Positions 42,195 through 53,223 of a DNA stretch of 64,000 nt are shown piece after piece (position 1 is the stretch's first letter; the number at the start of each line of letters is the position of its first letter). The translations under genes and the position numbers were made by a program. Below the pieces are notes generated by a model. It saw only the letters and a program-made list of their open reading frames with translations, searched no databases and was not told where the DNA came from. Source of the DNA: Cyprinodon diabolis (Eukaryota > Chordata > Actinopteri > Cyprinodontiformes > Cyprinodontidae); NCBI GenBank assembly GCA_030533445.1, contig CM060070.1:35084501-35148500 (forward strand), read 5' to 3'.

Positions 42195-45100
42195 ATGGCG
42201 TCACGGCTGTTGCAGGATTCCCCCGAGCTCTCTAAACTGCCGACAACTCTTCAAAGCAAACTTGAGAAACTTTTATTAAATCGGCAATACGAAATCGACT
42301 CTTTAAAAGCACATCATGAACAGTTCCGGGTTGACAGCGGTGAGTTAGTGCTAATGTAGCTAGCCGTTAGTGTTAAACGTGTTAATGAGGAGGAATGACT
42401 GTAAATAGCACATGTCAGTTATTAGCAATAGTAAATATTGTGCCTCATATTTTTATACCTGTAACAATACTATCAGATAGTCTCATTATATTTATTATTT
42501 TCAGAACAGTTTTAACGTTTTATTAAACGGAGGCTAGCTAAAGCTAACACCATCGATTTTGTTGTTTACCTAACTGATAGTTTTAGCCTGCATAAAACAT
42601 GTGTTTTAAATCTGGTATAGGTTGATATAGTCTGGTTATTCTCAATATATTCTCCCTGGTTATTCTCCATATTTAGAGCCGTTTTTCTCCCTATTTAGAG
42701 CAGTTTTTCGAAAAAGTTGAACAACTTCAGCGGTGCCAGGCGGAGCTCTTGTCGCAGGCTCAAGAACATCTAAAACTCAAAGAGCATTTCACTAAACTGG
42801 GTAAAACTTTCTCCGCTTTACTTAACTCTTTCTGGTTCTCATTTTTAATAAGTGTTATTGATAAAAATTACTATTAAACCTCTGATTAAGGTGAAGAACT
42901 AAAAGGTGTGTCTGAGAAGAACAGGGGAAATGAGTCTGTCCAGGAGAAGTTGTCATCAGAGCAGGTAAAGCAACACACAGAAAATACAAAGATAGTTGAA
43001 AAACACAGTAAATACAAAGATGGTTGAAAGACACAGTAAATACAAAGATGGTTGAAAAACACAGTACATACAAAGATGGTTGAAAAACACAGAAAATACA
43101 AAGATAGTTGAAAAAAACAGAAAATACAAAGATAGTTGAAAAAAACAGAAAATACAAAGATAGTTGAAAAACACAGTAAATACAAAGATAGTTGAAAAAA
43201 ACAGAAAATACAAAGATGGTTGAAAAACACAGAAAATACAAAGATAGTTGAAGCTGCATTGGACGGCCCCTGCAGCAATGAAAGATTTTATTATCGTTTA
43301 ATTTAGCCAGCTGATCGGCAGTGTGCAGTAACATGAGGTGGAAAGGTACCTAGCCATGTATAGCAGTGGTTTTTAAACTTCCACTTGGTAACACTTTGTT
43401 GTCCCTTTTTACTGACAACCATATAATAGCCTGTGACAATCAATTTACTCTTTGTTCCATTTACGGTAATCACACTTCCTCTGACCTCCTAAAATGATTT
43501 CCACCTATCAGATACAGTGGAATCCGCCTATAGTGATGGTTAGAGTTAGAATTATAAAATTATTGTGTGGGCATATGAAACATTGAAGAAATAAGATGCT
43601 ACATTTCTGTCCTGTGATTCAATCAGGAGGGTCATAAACTTTTATGACCTGCATCCAGTAGGTCATGAGGCAGAGTCACCTGGTTGTGTGACTTCCATCC
43701 AGCCAGATGGTCATTTCACACTGTCTTATGACCTGCATCCTGCCAGATAATCATTACAGGGTTTTCTGTTTAAGACCCGCCCTATTATGTTGTAAACTGT
43801 TAATAAAAGGCTTTACTGTGAAGGGATCTGCGTGAAAAAGGTGCTTGTTGTGAGCCAGCAGCTTCTCTCCCCTGTGCAGACGCTGACGTTGCAAAAATCC
43901 TTGTCTGTGTTTGATCATTTCGTCCTCTTAAACTCACATTTCTCTGGATTTAAACCCAACAGTGATCACGCTGATCCAAAGCCAATTTGATCACTATAAG
44001 CGGTTGATTACTAAAATCAAATTTAGAGTTATTTCACTTATTTCTATGCAGAATATCATCTAAATGCCATTTGTATGGTTTTTCAATGAGAAAAGGGAAA
44101 TGAAAAGGATAACTTCCGCATTTACTGCATTTTATTACAGTATCATGCAATTTTCAAACAGCTGTTGTTTTTTTCTCAAACACACTTTCAGATTTAATTA
44201 ACAAATCGTCCCTGACCTCTCCCACCATATATTGCAGTAAAACCCTTCATTGTTTCTCTTTAGACCTTACTTTCAAAAGTCAAAGAAGAATTGGAGGCTG
44301 AAAAGAGGGAACTCGTGAGAACCCTGGAAAAGAGATCTCTGGAAGTAGAATATCTAAATGGTAGGGACTTAAACGAATGATTTATACACTGTTTAATTAT
44401 TTCTGTATTTAAAAAAGAACATGACTATACCCAGTTTTTTGTTTTGCCCTTTTAGATGACTTGAGGCAGCTGAATGATAAATTAGTCGAAGTGAACACCT
44501 CCAAGATGGCTCTGCAGAGGAAGGTGTGTTAGAGTTATAATTATAAAACTATTGTGTGGGCATATGAAACATTGAAGAAATAAGATGCTACATTTCTGTC
44601 CAGTGATTCAATCAGGAGGGTCATAAACTTTTATGACCTGCATCCAGTAGGTCATGAGGAAGTCACACTGCTGTGTCTTATGACATTTCACACTGTCTTA
44701 TGACCTGCATCCTGCCAGATAATCATTACAGGGTTTTCTGTTTAAGACCCGCCCTATTATGTTGTAAACTGTTAATAAAAGGCTTTGCTGTGAAGGGATC
44801 TGTGAGAAAAGGTGCTGGTTGTGAGCCAGCAGGTCTTCTCCCCTTTGCAGAGGCTGACGTTGCAAAATCCCTGTCTGTGTTTGATCATTTCGTCCTCTTA
44901 AATTCTTAAACTCACATTTCTCTGGATTTAACCCAACAAGGTGGATGAACTTGAAGCTTCAGAAGTGAATATTAAGGTGAGTTCTGAGTAGGGATGCACG
45001 ATATAATCGGTATCGGCCTTAAAACTGAATATCGGACATCGGCCACCCCACCGATATTTAACCCGACATTTGATCAGCTTCTGAGTTTCTAAAGTCTAAA

Positions 45101-48100
45101 AAAAAAAATACTACTTCTTCTTCCTCAAAAACTTATTTTTTACAGACTTAAAAACTTCTAAAGACGGGGGAAAAAATATTGATACATTAAAATATCACAA
45201 TATCTTCATATGCTGATATATTGCCATTTAAAAACACCATATCAATCTCTTTTACTAATGAAATATTGCTATATGTCATCGTTATGCTACGAAATCCCCC
45301 GAAAATTCACAAAATTTTGCCATATTTTTATATGTTGATATATTGACGCGGTATCGATCTATTTTACTAACAAAATCTCACAAGAATTTGCAAAATATCA
45401 CGAGAGTTTGTAACATAACAATGAAATTTCACGAGATTTTGAAAGTAAAATGGATCGATACTGCGTTTTTAAAAATCTATTTGATATCAGCATATGAAAA
45501 TATATTTGAGTATATTATTTTCCAAGTGTCAGAAATGGATAACAAAACTGCTATTTTCAATGACTACTTATTTTTGTCCAGCTTTAACGTCAGTATCGAT
45601 GTCGGTTATCGGCTACATGAGTTTTAAAATATCGGCTATCGGCCAAAATCCCAATATCGTGCATCCCTAGTTCTGAGATGTTTTTTGTTTTTTATAAATA
45701 TTAACTTTTATAAATGAGCTATTGGTCATAGTTGTTTCATTTGTTTAGTATAAGGAGAAGCGTATGGAACAAGAGAAGGAGCTCCTGCATAGCCAGATGT
45801 CTTGGTTTAAAGAGGAGCTGAAGGCAAAGACGGAGGAACTGCTCTCTCTTTCCAGGGAAAAGGGGAATGACATCTTGGAGCTGAAATGTTTGCTGAAGAA
45901 TAAAGATGATGAGGTTGGCTAAATTTCTTTACTTGTAGAAATATTTTGTAGTTGAAGTGATGTATATTCTTAGAATCTTCTGGCCTTATTCATTTTAATA
46001 GCATTGTATTTGATTTACAGTTAACCAAACTTCACAATCAGGTGACCGGTTTGAAAACTTCAAATGAGCATCTTCAAAAGCAAAATGAAGACATGATCAA
46101 CAAACTGAAAGAAGTACGTGTATTTCCAACCTCATATTGCAAATTGAATCGCTTGTTGTGAAATGCATAAGATTTGGGATCACTGATCTGATTTGCTCCT
46201 TTTTTCAGGCAAAAGAGCAACAGGCCATCATGGAGGAGAAGTTTCGCAATGAGTTGAATGCCAACATTAAACTTTCCAATTTATATAAGGTATGGAAAAT
46301 ATTGTCAAAGTGTTTTCTTTTTCTCTACCCAATAACCTGCATCACCGCAGCTGCAGGTGGATCAGAACATCGTCTCAAGGGGTGGCTTTGATAGTTTACA
46401 AAGACAATGGGGGGTGTGAACATCATGTTTCAATATAGTTAAAAAATGGAAAGAATGGTTTTAGTTACCAGTGAGACCAGAACGAAGACGGTGCTAGGGC
46501 TGCAACAACGAATCGATAAAAATCGACTTTCAAAAGCGTTGGCAACGAATTTCATCATTGATTAGTTGTGTCGCGCGATTAATGCGTCATCCGCTGCCGT
46601 CGTCATTGCCGTGGGGCGCCTCCCCCATCCCAACCCTGTTCTCCCGCGGCGCTCCCGCAGGAGTCTCTCTCAGCGCTGCAGTCAGAGCTGCAGGATTGCA
46701 AATGAAGCGCGCATGCGCCGGGATTGATGGCGCAAATTGATCACAATGATTAAAATAGCCTGCGCTTTGTAAAGCGAAAAAAGTTGTAACATGCAACTTT
46801 TGTCAAAACAAATGAACATGGCACGGAACAACCACTGTTATGACGCAGCACCTGAAAAGAAAACACGTTGGAGCCTTCGATGGCAGTGAAGAGAGCTGAT
46901 CAGCAGGGTGAGCGACCATGTTTGTTTCATTTTAAAGTGGGGAAACGTAACGTTAGTTTCTCAGGTAGCTCATCTGATGCTTTCCTTACCTTGTTAGTAG
47001 GTTACAGACAGGGATAAGGTTGGCTACTTATTTTACTTTTAATTTCATTTGAATTAGCTTAAGCAGCATTTATATTTTCTTTATAAATAAATTAACTTGC
47101 AAATTATGAGGGCAAGGCTTTTAAGGTTTAAATCTTCTGGCAAAAATAAAGATCCTGCAATTTATGGAAGTAAAGCAGAATAAAATCCAGCAAGATCAGT
47201 AATATGTCAATTAATTATATGCCACATTCCCATGTAAATATCTGTCTTTGGAGGATGTGTTTTTTAGCTCCCCTAGTTCTCTCATTTTTATTCCAAATAT
47301 TTATAATTTGAATCACAGGGCTATTTTTATCTCTATGGTTCAGTATTTTCTCAAGTAGCAACTTTAACTGCTATACTTTCCTGTCTTAAAAGGCAGAACT
47401 CTTCTAGTCTAAAAAAAACTCATTTGTTGAAATGGGGGGACCTATTGTTTGAGCCCCTTAGGGGCTTTTAAAAACAAAACTACCTGTCTTTTTTGCGCTT
47501 TATGAAACAAAGTAGCCTATATTTTGTGGATGTACAGCTACATTTCTCATGTAAGTTTGCGTAGTTTTAACACAAACATTTATTTTTCATATTGCACCAG
47601 TACAGTTAATGAGCAACCTGTACTTGTGTGCCTGTTTGTTCTGTCTAAAATGTTTATTTTGGAATAAAGAGGTTAATATAAAAAATATTTTTTGTCCGAT
47701 TCATCGATTAATCGAAAAAATAATCGGCCGATTCATCGATTTTTAAAATAATCGTTAGTTGCAGCCCTAGACGGTGCAGCAGAGAACAATCATTTTATGA
47801 GCTACTCTCATAAAATCATAAGAACCATGGACACAATATTTCACACGACTGGTCCTATTGGATAACAGCATTTCACACACATGCAGAGGATACTTGATGA
47901 CAGTCTAGCCCAGAATGTCTTAAATGGGAACGCCGGATTTTTTTTACATTTGGCCCTTGATTTTACGTTATTACATCATGTTCTACTCACCCATATGAGT
48001 TTTGTGTCATTTAGAGCTGTTCTGAAGATATTCCGTTTATATATCTAAGTAACGTCTTCCTTTGGCCAACGACTTGAAGGCGCAAACTAAACTGTTCATA

Positions 48101-50072
48101 ATTTATTCTTTATGGTACGCAAGCATTCATAACATGTAGGCGAATCACTGTCCCCCAGACATCCATGGTTATATTTTTTATATTTATATCTTTTAAAAAC
48201 GAAGCGGGGTGTGTATGACGTCATCCGCGCGCGCCGGCTACCATTCCTTCATCCTGTCCGCTGAACTGCTGCTAGTTTTACTCACATGCCTGGAAAATGT
48301 CTAGTGCTACTACCACAGATGATCTCGCTTTCCAAATGGAATTGAACGATTCAGATTAGCTAGCCGAATGAATATAAGGGGTAGAGCGTAGCCGCCTGTG
48401 GCCCGGGCTTCCTATTACGACTCCAGTCCGCATGCCCAGATGACGTCATACACACTCCGCTTTGTTTTTAAAACATAAATATAAAAAATATAACCGCTGA
48501 TGTCTGGGGGACAGTGATTCGCCTACATGTTATGAATGCTGGAGTTCGGAATATCTTCAGAACAGCTCCAAATGACACAAAACTCATATGGGTGAGTAGA
48601 ACATGATGTGATAACGTGAGATCAAGGGCCCGATGTAAAAAAAAAAAAAAAACTGGCGTTCCCCTTTTAAGTCCACCATATTTGCCCATTGGAGTTAAGT
48701 TTGCTTCTCACTGCCAGTTTTTCAAGTGGCTTCTTTAATTTAGCTCTAAAATATTGGAGAGTTTCCTAAGGATGATGTTGAGTTCCTTGTTCTGACAGGG
48801 TGCAGCAGCAGATTCTGAAGCAAAAAGTGAGGAGCTGAGTCGGGCCGTGGAGGAGCTGCACAAACTGTTGAAAGATGCAGGAGAAGGTAGGAACCCAGGC
48901 TTTCAGTTCAAACTTTGAATACACCAGCAAAGACGGGATTATAATATTGTTTGAATGACTTATTAAATGAGAAAGATATTTCATTTTTATTGTGGAGTTT
49001 CTTATGTACCCACATGGCCATATATGATGTTTATAGCAGAACCTTTCTTTTTTTTGTTTTGTTTTTTGGCAGAAAATAGAATTGGTTTTTAAGCCAATGA
49101 ATAAATAATTTTTTTGTGTCATTTCAGTGGGGGTTTGGAAACCAGATACTTGGATTGCCTTTTCTTTTTTATTATTCCAAACATTTGATATTTTCTTGAA
49201 TTAATAATTGGGCTTATGTTTCTACTGACATATTATTTTGTTACTAAAAACTCAAGAAAGCCATCACTGAACAAAGTGGGAGGATTTCAGGCTTCCAAAG
49301 AACTACAATTTGGTCCTGGAATTCATTCCAGGGAAGTTACCTAAGTAGTCTCGTCATGATTCAAATGGCCGAATGCAAAGCAGCAGACTCTAACAACTCA
49401 AGAAAACAATGCGTGGGTCTTTGGAGGATGGACCTCCATGCTCCTTAAAATCATCACTGCTCCAGCTATAGATTGCTCTGGTCCCAGTGGACAGAACTGA
49501 CACAGACCCCTGGATAGGTTATAAAAGGTTTTCAGAAAAACAGAAAAGTCAGCGTGCCTCATTTAAGCCTGTTTTATTGTCAAACAAATATAAGTTCATG
49601 TAAACCAGCTGCAGTTATTAAGTATTCTTTAGTTTTCAGCTGTAATTCTGAACTTTTCTCCTTTTTTCTATCTCTTTATTTATTTTTTAGCCAACAAGGT
49701 TCTTGAGGAAAAGCTGCAGGAGATTAACGGTGCGTCGGAAAAATCAGTGAACGAGTTGAAGGAAAGGATCCAAGGCCTTGAGAAAGAGCTGGACAACGCC
49801 AATGATCTGCTGTCTTCTTCTAAACTCAGAGGTCAGTTATGTTGAATTTAGTTTTCCTTGATTTTTTTTTTTATCGTTTCCTTTGCTGCTTCTTCTCAGA
49901 TTACACTGAAGTTCTCACCCAATCTTCCTGTCAACAGTTAGATGATTTGCTGTCTATATTTTTCTCATTAGGACCTGCTGGTGGAGACATTCTGGCAGAG
50001 GATCAATTAACAACAATGTCTGCAACAGCTGCTGCTGTGTCCAAAATAAAACCCAGCATGAAGTTGACTGAG
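42195..50072 (+). CDS. tpr: Nucleoprotein TPR, N-terminal 12 exons only
   Basis: TPR is the long coiled-coil protein of the nuclear-pore basket. Exons are 42195-42339, 42699-42800, 42891-42964, 44264-44360, 44456-44523, 44941-44976, 45749-45913, 46021-46113, 46209-46289, 48799-48886, 49691-49831 and 49972-50072. All have GT-AG junctions and no stops, giving 397 codons. Recognisable blocks are [102 protein letters not shown] and [18 protein letters not shown]. The residues are heptad-rich throughout. In human TPR (about 2,360 aa) the next block begins LYNAY; it was not found in the 14 kb downstream. Reading into intron 12 ends after 10 codons (stop at 50103). Either the gene goes on beyond other genes outside the window, or this is a truncated copy. 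Intron 5 is a solo LTR (see that entry). Confidence 0.88.
42976..43252. repeat. 28-bp minisatellite in tpr intron 3
   Basis: About ten copies of AATACAAAGATAGTTGAAAA plus ACACAGTA, starting 12 bases after the exon 3 donor. Long minus-strand open frames here are artefacts of a period that is not a multiple of three. Confidence 0.95.
43538..43961 (+). mobile_element. Solo LTR in tpr intron 3 (same family as intron 5)
   Basis: GTGAT is duplicated at 43533-43537 and 43962-43966. The start GGTTAGAG (expected TGTTAGAG) and the end ACCCAACA match the intron 5 copy along the whole length. GTTAATAAAAGG supplies a polyadenylation signal. Confidence 0.82.
44527..44938 (+). mobile_element. Solo LTR that makes up tpr intron 5
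   Basis: 412 bp, TGTTAGAG to ACCCAACA, with the 5-bp duplication AGGTG at 44522-44526 and 44939-44943. Exon 5 ends AGGAAG at 44523 and intron 5 begins GTGTGT. The intron ends AACAAG at 44940 and exon 6 begins GTGGATGAA. Each splice site lies inside a duplication copy, so removal recreates AGGAAGGTGGATGAA. It contains AATAAA at 44774-44779 and a branch-point-like TTCTTAAAC near 44.90 kb. Confidence 0.88.
44989..45669. mobile_element. hAT MITE in tpr intron 6, 12 bases after the donor
   Basis: 8-bp duplication GTTCTGAG (44981-44988, 45670-45677). Inverted ends TAGGGATGCACGATAT and ATATCGTGCATCCCTA. Internal ATATCGGYTATCGGCC words are typical of this fish hAT family. 681 bp, non-coding. Confidence 0.92.
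46495..47769. mobile_element. hAT element in tpr intron 9, 1.28 kb
   Basis: 8-bp duplication GACGGTGC (46487-46494, 47770-47777). Inverted ends TAGGGCTGCAACAACGA and, inverted, TAGGGCTGCAACTAACGA. No transposase frame is seen. Confidence 0.92.
47924..48666. mobile_element. TTAA-target MITE with long inverted arms, tpr intron 9
   Basis: TTAA lies at 47920-47923 and 48667-48670. Inverted ends are ATGGGAACGCC and GGCGTTCCCC. Arms of about 280 bp (e.g. CATATGAGTTTTGTGTCATT pairs with AATGACACAAAACTCATATG). A GC-rich centre holds two TGACGTCA words in opposite halves. piggyBac or Kolobok type. Confidence 0.8.
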
Positions 50073-50104
50073 GTAAAACTGTTACATTTTAGATTAGAGA
50101 ATTA

Positions 50105-51035
50105 ATTTAGACCATAGATGTTGTTTTCCTCTGATTCTGTGGTTTCTGTTGGTGCTAAGATCCATGCAAATCAATAATGTCTTCGGTTCTCACTCCACAC
50201 AAAAGCCTGCCCCTGAAGGGGAAGGACGTGAACTTGAGTCTTTTATTTGTGTTAAAACTTAATTTGAAAAGATTATACACAAAAAACAAACTGAAAAAAA
50301 AATCAGAGAAAACAGTAAAGTTACTCTCAAAACCTTTTCCTAATTAAGAATATGTTTCAATTTCATTTCTAGATTGCTTTTTTTTCCTTCTCAAATATCT
50401 ATCTACCAAACGTGATCGTTCATTTCAACAATAATGAAAAACATTAAACTAGAGCTGGGATTGCTCTGCCTCGGGGAGATGGAACCCAGGTGTAGTTACT
50501 CATGATAGCTGGAAAGTTCATGGTGGAACTCAGGCATTTGGTGAGACAAAAACAGGCAACAAAAGTTCTGATGGAGTCAGTTTATTTCCAGGCAACATCA
50601 GTAGCAAAATTAGTGTGGATGCCAAACTCTAACACACTCAATAAAACAATGATAAAGGAAACAAAGTAAAAAAAAAAAATCTGTATTTTCATTGCGTAAA
50701 TAAACAGTTTGCATATGCATACTTGTACCAACTGCCTGTAAATTTACGAGTTTGTAAAGAAACTATACAATAAAACATAACTGTGACACAAGTAGTTATG
50801 GCAAAGACTTGAACATTTGGTTACAGATTGCATGTGGTGTCGTTGTTCACTGTTGAGTTCAGCTAATCCTGCAGCAACAATAAACTGTTCTTAATAAGCA
50901 ATATATGTGGAATGAACATGTGCGTACTTAGGGAAACGTGATTCAAAAGAAAGGGAACAAAACTGTTAATTTTGTATACAGGATAAATCCCGGGCGTGCT
51001 TCGGTAGCGAAGTGGTTAGCGCTCAAAACCCATGT
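50105..51035. other. Non-coding DNA after the last visible tpr exon
   Basis: Scanned for the expected next tpr block (LY-AY, TQDQL). Nothing in frame behind an AG was found. Confidence 0.5.
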
Positions 51036-51041
51036 ACGGAG

Positions 51042-51500
51042 GCCTTAAGGGCTGGCTATACTCCTGCAGCAGTATGACGCAGATATTTTTGATTTATGCC
51101 CAATTTTGAAGCTCGGACTGTGCTATGTTGTTCCACGCCACGATGCAAGAGGGACAGTCACGAACTAGCTGTGGGTCTAGATACGGCTGAGGCGAGGGGA
51201 AGTGGGGGTGAGTTTGTTCAACAACGGAGGGACATGAGGGAGAAAAAGAACGGGGATCCAGGTGAAAAAAGGGTCCCAGGGTTCTCACGTGCTTCACTCT
51301 CCTAGCTGGTCCATCTTCTCGGGTCGTTTTCCACAATGGCGGTCCTACAAACAAAAGAAGTCGGTAAGTTACCAAACAGGAAATACATAGTGTAGATCGG
51401 ATGTAGATTTGACCAAACGGAGGCTTCGTATCTGCGCTCAACTACAATTTTTTTTAGAGGTGCAGCAGAGTATCTGCAGAAGGAGCGGAGGCATATGTTA
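51042..51500 (-). mobile_element. Dispersed element, copy 3 of 3 (inverted)
   Basis: Reverse complement shares CACTATGTGTATTTCCTGTT-like and GATGGACCAGCTRGGA-like words and the long TAGACCCACAGCTAGTTC block with 30475-31000. It starts with TTAAGGGCTGGCTATACTCC. A tRNA-like CGAAGTGGTTAGCGCTC precedes it at 51008. Confidence 0.65.
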
Positions 51501-51504
51501 GGTT

Positions 51505-52600
51505 AAAAAATGTAGGTTTGTAAGAGGAACTGAGTCCACACAGAAAAGATATGTTTAGTAGCTTCTGCAGAAGGAGAGAGCTACACCCAACTCTACTCTC
51601 TAACGGACTTCCTCTGCAGAGCCTTTTTATTAGCAGTTCATAACACATGGGGTGAGTTACAAAACGGAGTGTTCTTCTGATGAGGAAGTTGATTGAGTCA
51701 CAGAACAGAATGCTTCTTCTGATAACTGTGATTTAGCCTTGCACAAACATGAAGCATCTCATTTCCTCCATGTTTTATATGCACACACATAAACTTTATA
51801 ATCATCATTGAATAAACCTTACAGTTTCACCTCAAGATGGCGAAGATGGAGCAAGTGACAGAGCATTTTTTTTTACTTTGAAAGGCCAATCAAAGCCTTT
51901 GACGTCTTTGGGTTCACCAAACTCTCCAGTGATAGAACCACTATGGGAAAACCACCATCTCCTCCAAGAGCAGCGTCTGGTTATTGGTCCGCTTCAGTGG
52001 TGCTTTCTCCTATCTTTAATAAAGATAAATTGAGATGCTATTCTAGAGCTCAGACAGAAACAGCGGGACATCAGTGCGAGAAGAGAGGCAGATGTTCCAC
52101 CAGCTGGCGTTGCCTGCACCTGGAGCTAAGGAACCACAGCAGGAGGTCGGAGGATGACAGTGGTAGATGAGAGAACCCTGCCTAGCAGACAGAGGACAAG
52201 AGCAAATAGTCGGCTGCTGGCCAGTGCTAACTCAGGGAGAGATTGAAGGAGGACAGTGGTTCACCAGAGAAAGCGCCAGAGGGGGCAGAGAAGGTGGCGG
52301 CTGGCCGGTGTCTGCACTGGAGCTAAGGGAGGATGACGACCAGTCCTTCTAGGGCTAAATAAGAATGGCTTTTATTTTAAAGCCACCTATAGACCTCTTT
52401 AGACCATTCTTGACGTCATCCTTTGTCGCCATTATTTTCTCTATCATCCGTTTTTATTTTAAAAATCTTGTTTCTGTTGCGCTCCTTCACCATAGGCCAC
52501 ATCTAGTCCCTAATTGGTTTTCACAAGGCGATTATATGTAAAAGTTCTGATTTTTTTAACTCGTGGAAATTTTGCAACAAGTATTTTTGTAAATACTTGT
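51505..52600. other. Intergenic DNA, no gene seen
   Basis: GA-rich, GC-higher stretch at 51.84-52.35 kb with short open frames lacking homology. Possibly an old repeat. Confidence 0.4.
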
Positions 52601-52639
52601 TGCTGATGAAGGTTCTCAGTCATCCAGGTCATAGTCATT

Positions 52640-52805
52640 CCGTAAAAATTCAAAAAATATCCACTGGACTTGGTTTTCAAGATTTGAAGATGTTTCGCCA
52701 CCTCTCCAGGAAGCTTTCTCAATTGATAAAGCTTCCTGGAGAGGTGGCGAAAAGTCTTCAAATCTTGAAAACCAAGTCCAGTGGATATTTTTTGAGTTTT
52801 TACGG
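52640..52805. repeat. 166-bp near-perfect hairpin
   Basis: Arms of about 78 bp from CCGTAAAAA to TTTTTACGG, including GTGGATATTTTTTGA and CCACCTCTCCAGGAAGCTT pairing across a short TTCTCAATTGATAA-like loop centred near 52722. It is a member of a dispersed fish repeat by appearance. Confidence 0.9.
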
Positions 52806-53223
52806 AATAAATACTTGTTGCTTTTTGCTGTATCCAGGACTGGGTCAGTTGGAAGCAGTCTCTGGAGAGACACACAGACTTTACTCTTTTAACATAGCTA
52901 TTCCAACTTCTCTCTGAGAGAAGCAGAAGAAATCTCTTTTATTTAGTACATCCTGGTTTGTCCTTTAGCCCTCACTCATGCCTGAAGGCAACCAAAAACA
53001 AATGCTGGAGTTTCCTCAGATGACTCTGCTTCATATGGAGGAATTTGTATCATTTTATATTACCCAGAGGGTACTTGATACTTACATATATTAGTAAAAC
53101 TTGTAAGTAATGAACAAGAAACTATTATAACTTACTTTTAAATGATATATTCAAATGTCCATGTTCAGTTTTTTTCCTATAAGATTTACAAAACTGTTAA
53201 CCTCCTTTTCCTTGTTTCCTCAG

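Noticed and set aside
42855..43334. Long minus-strand frames of 130-159 codons rich in Phe/Leu/Cys
   Set aside because: They are translations of the 28-bp minisatellite. Several frames stay open for the same reason.
49260..49560. Possible LTR or DNA element in tpr intron 10
   Set aside because: No matching termini or duplication found. Left unannotated.
51008..51050. tRNA-like CGAAGTGGTTAGCGCTC
   Set aside because: Only an A-box-like stretch; no B box or cloverleaf. More likely a SINE-head remnant.
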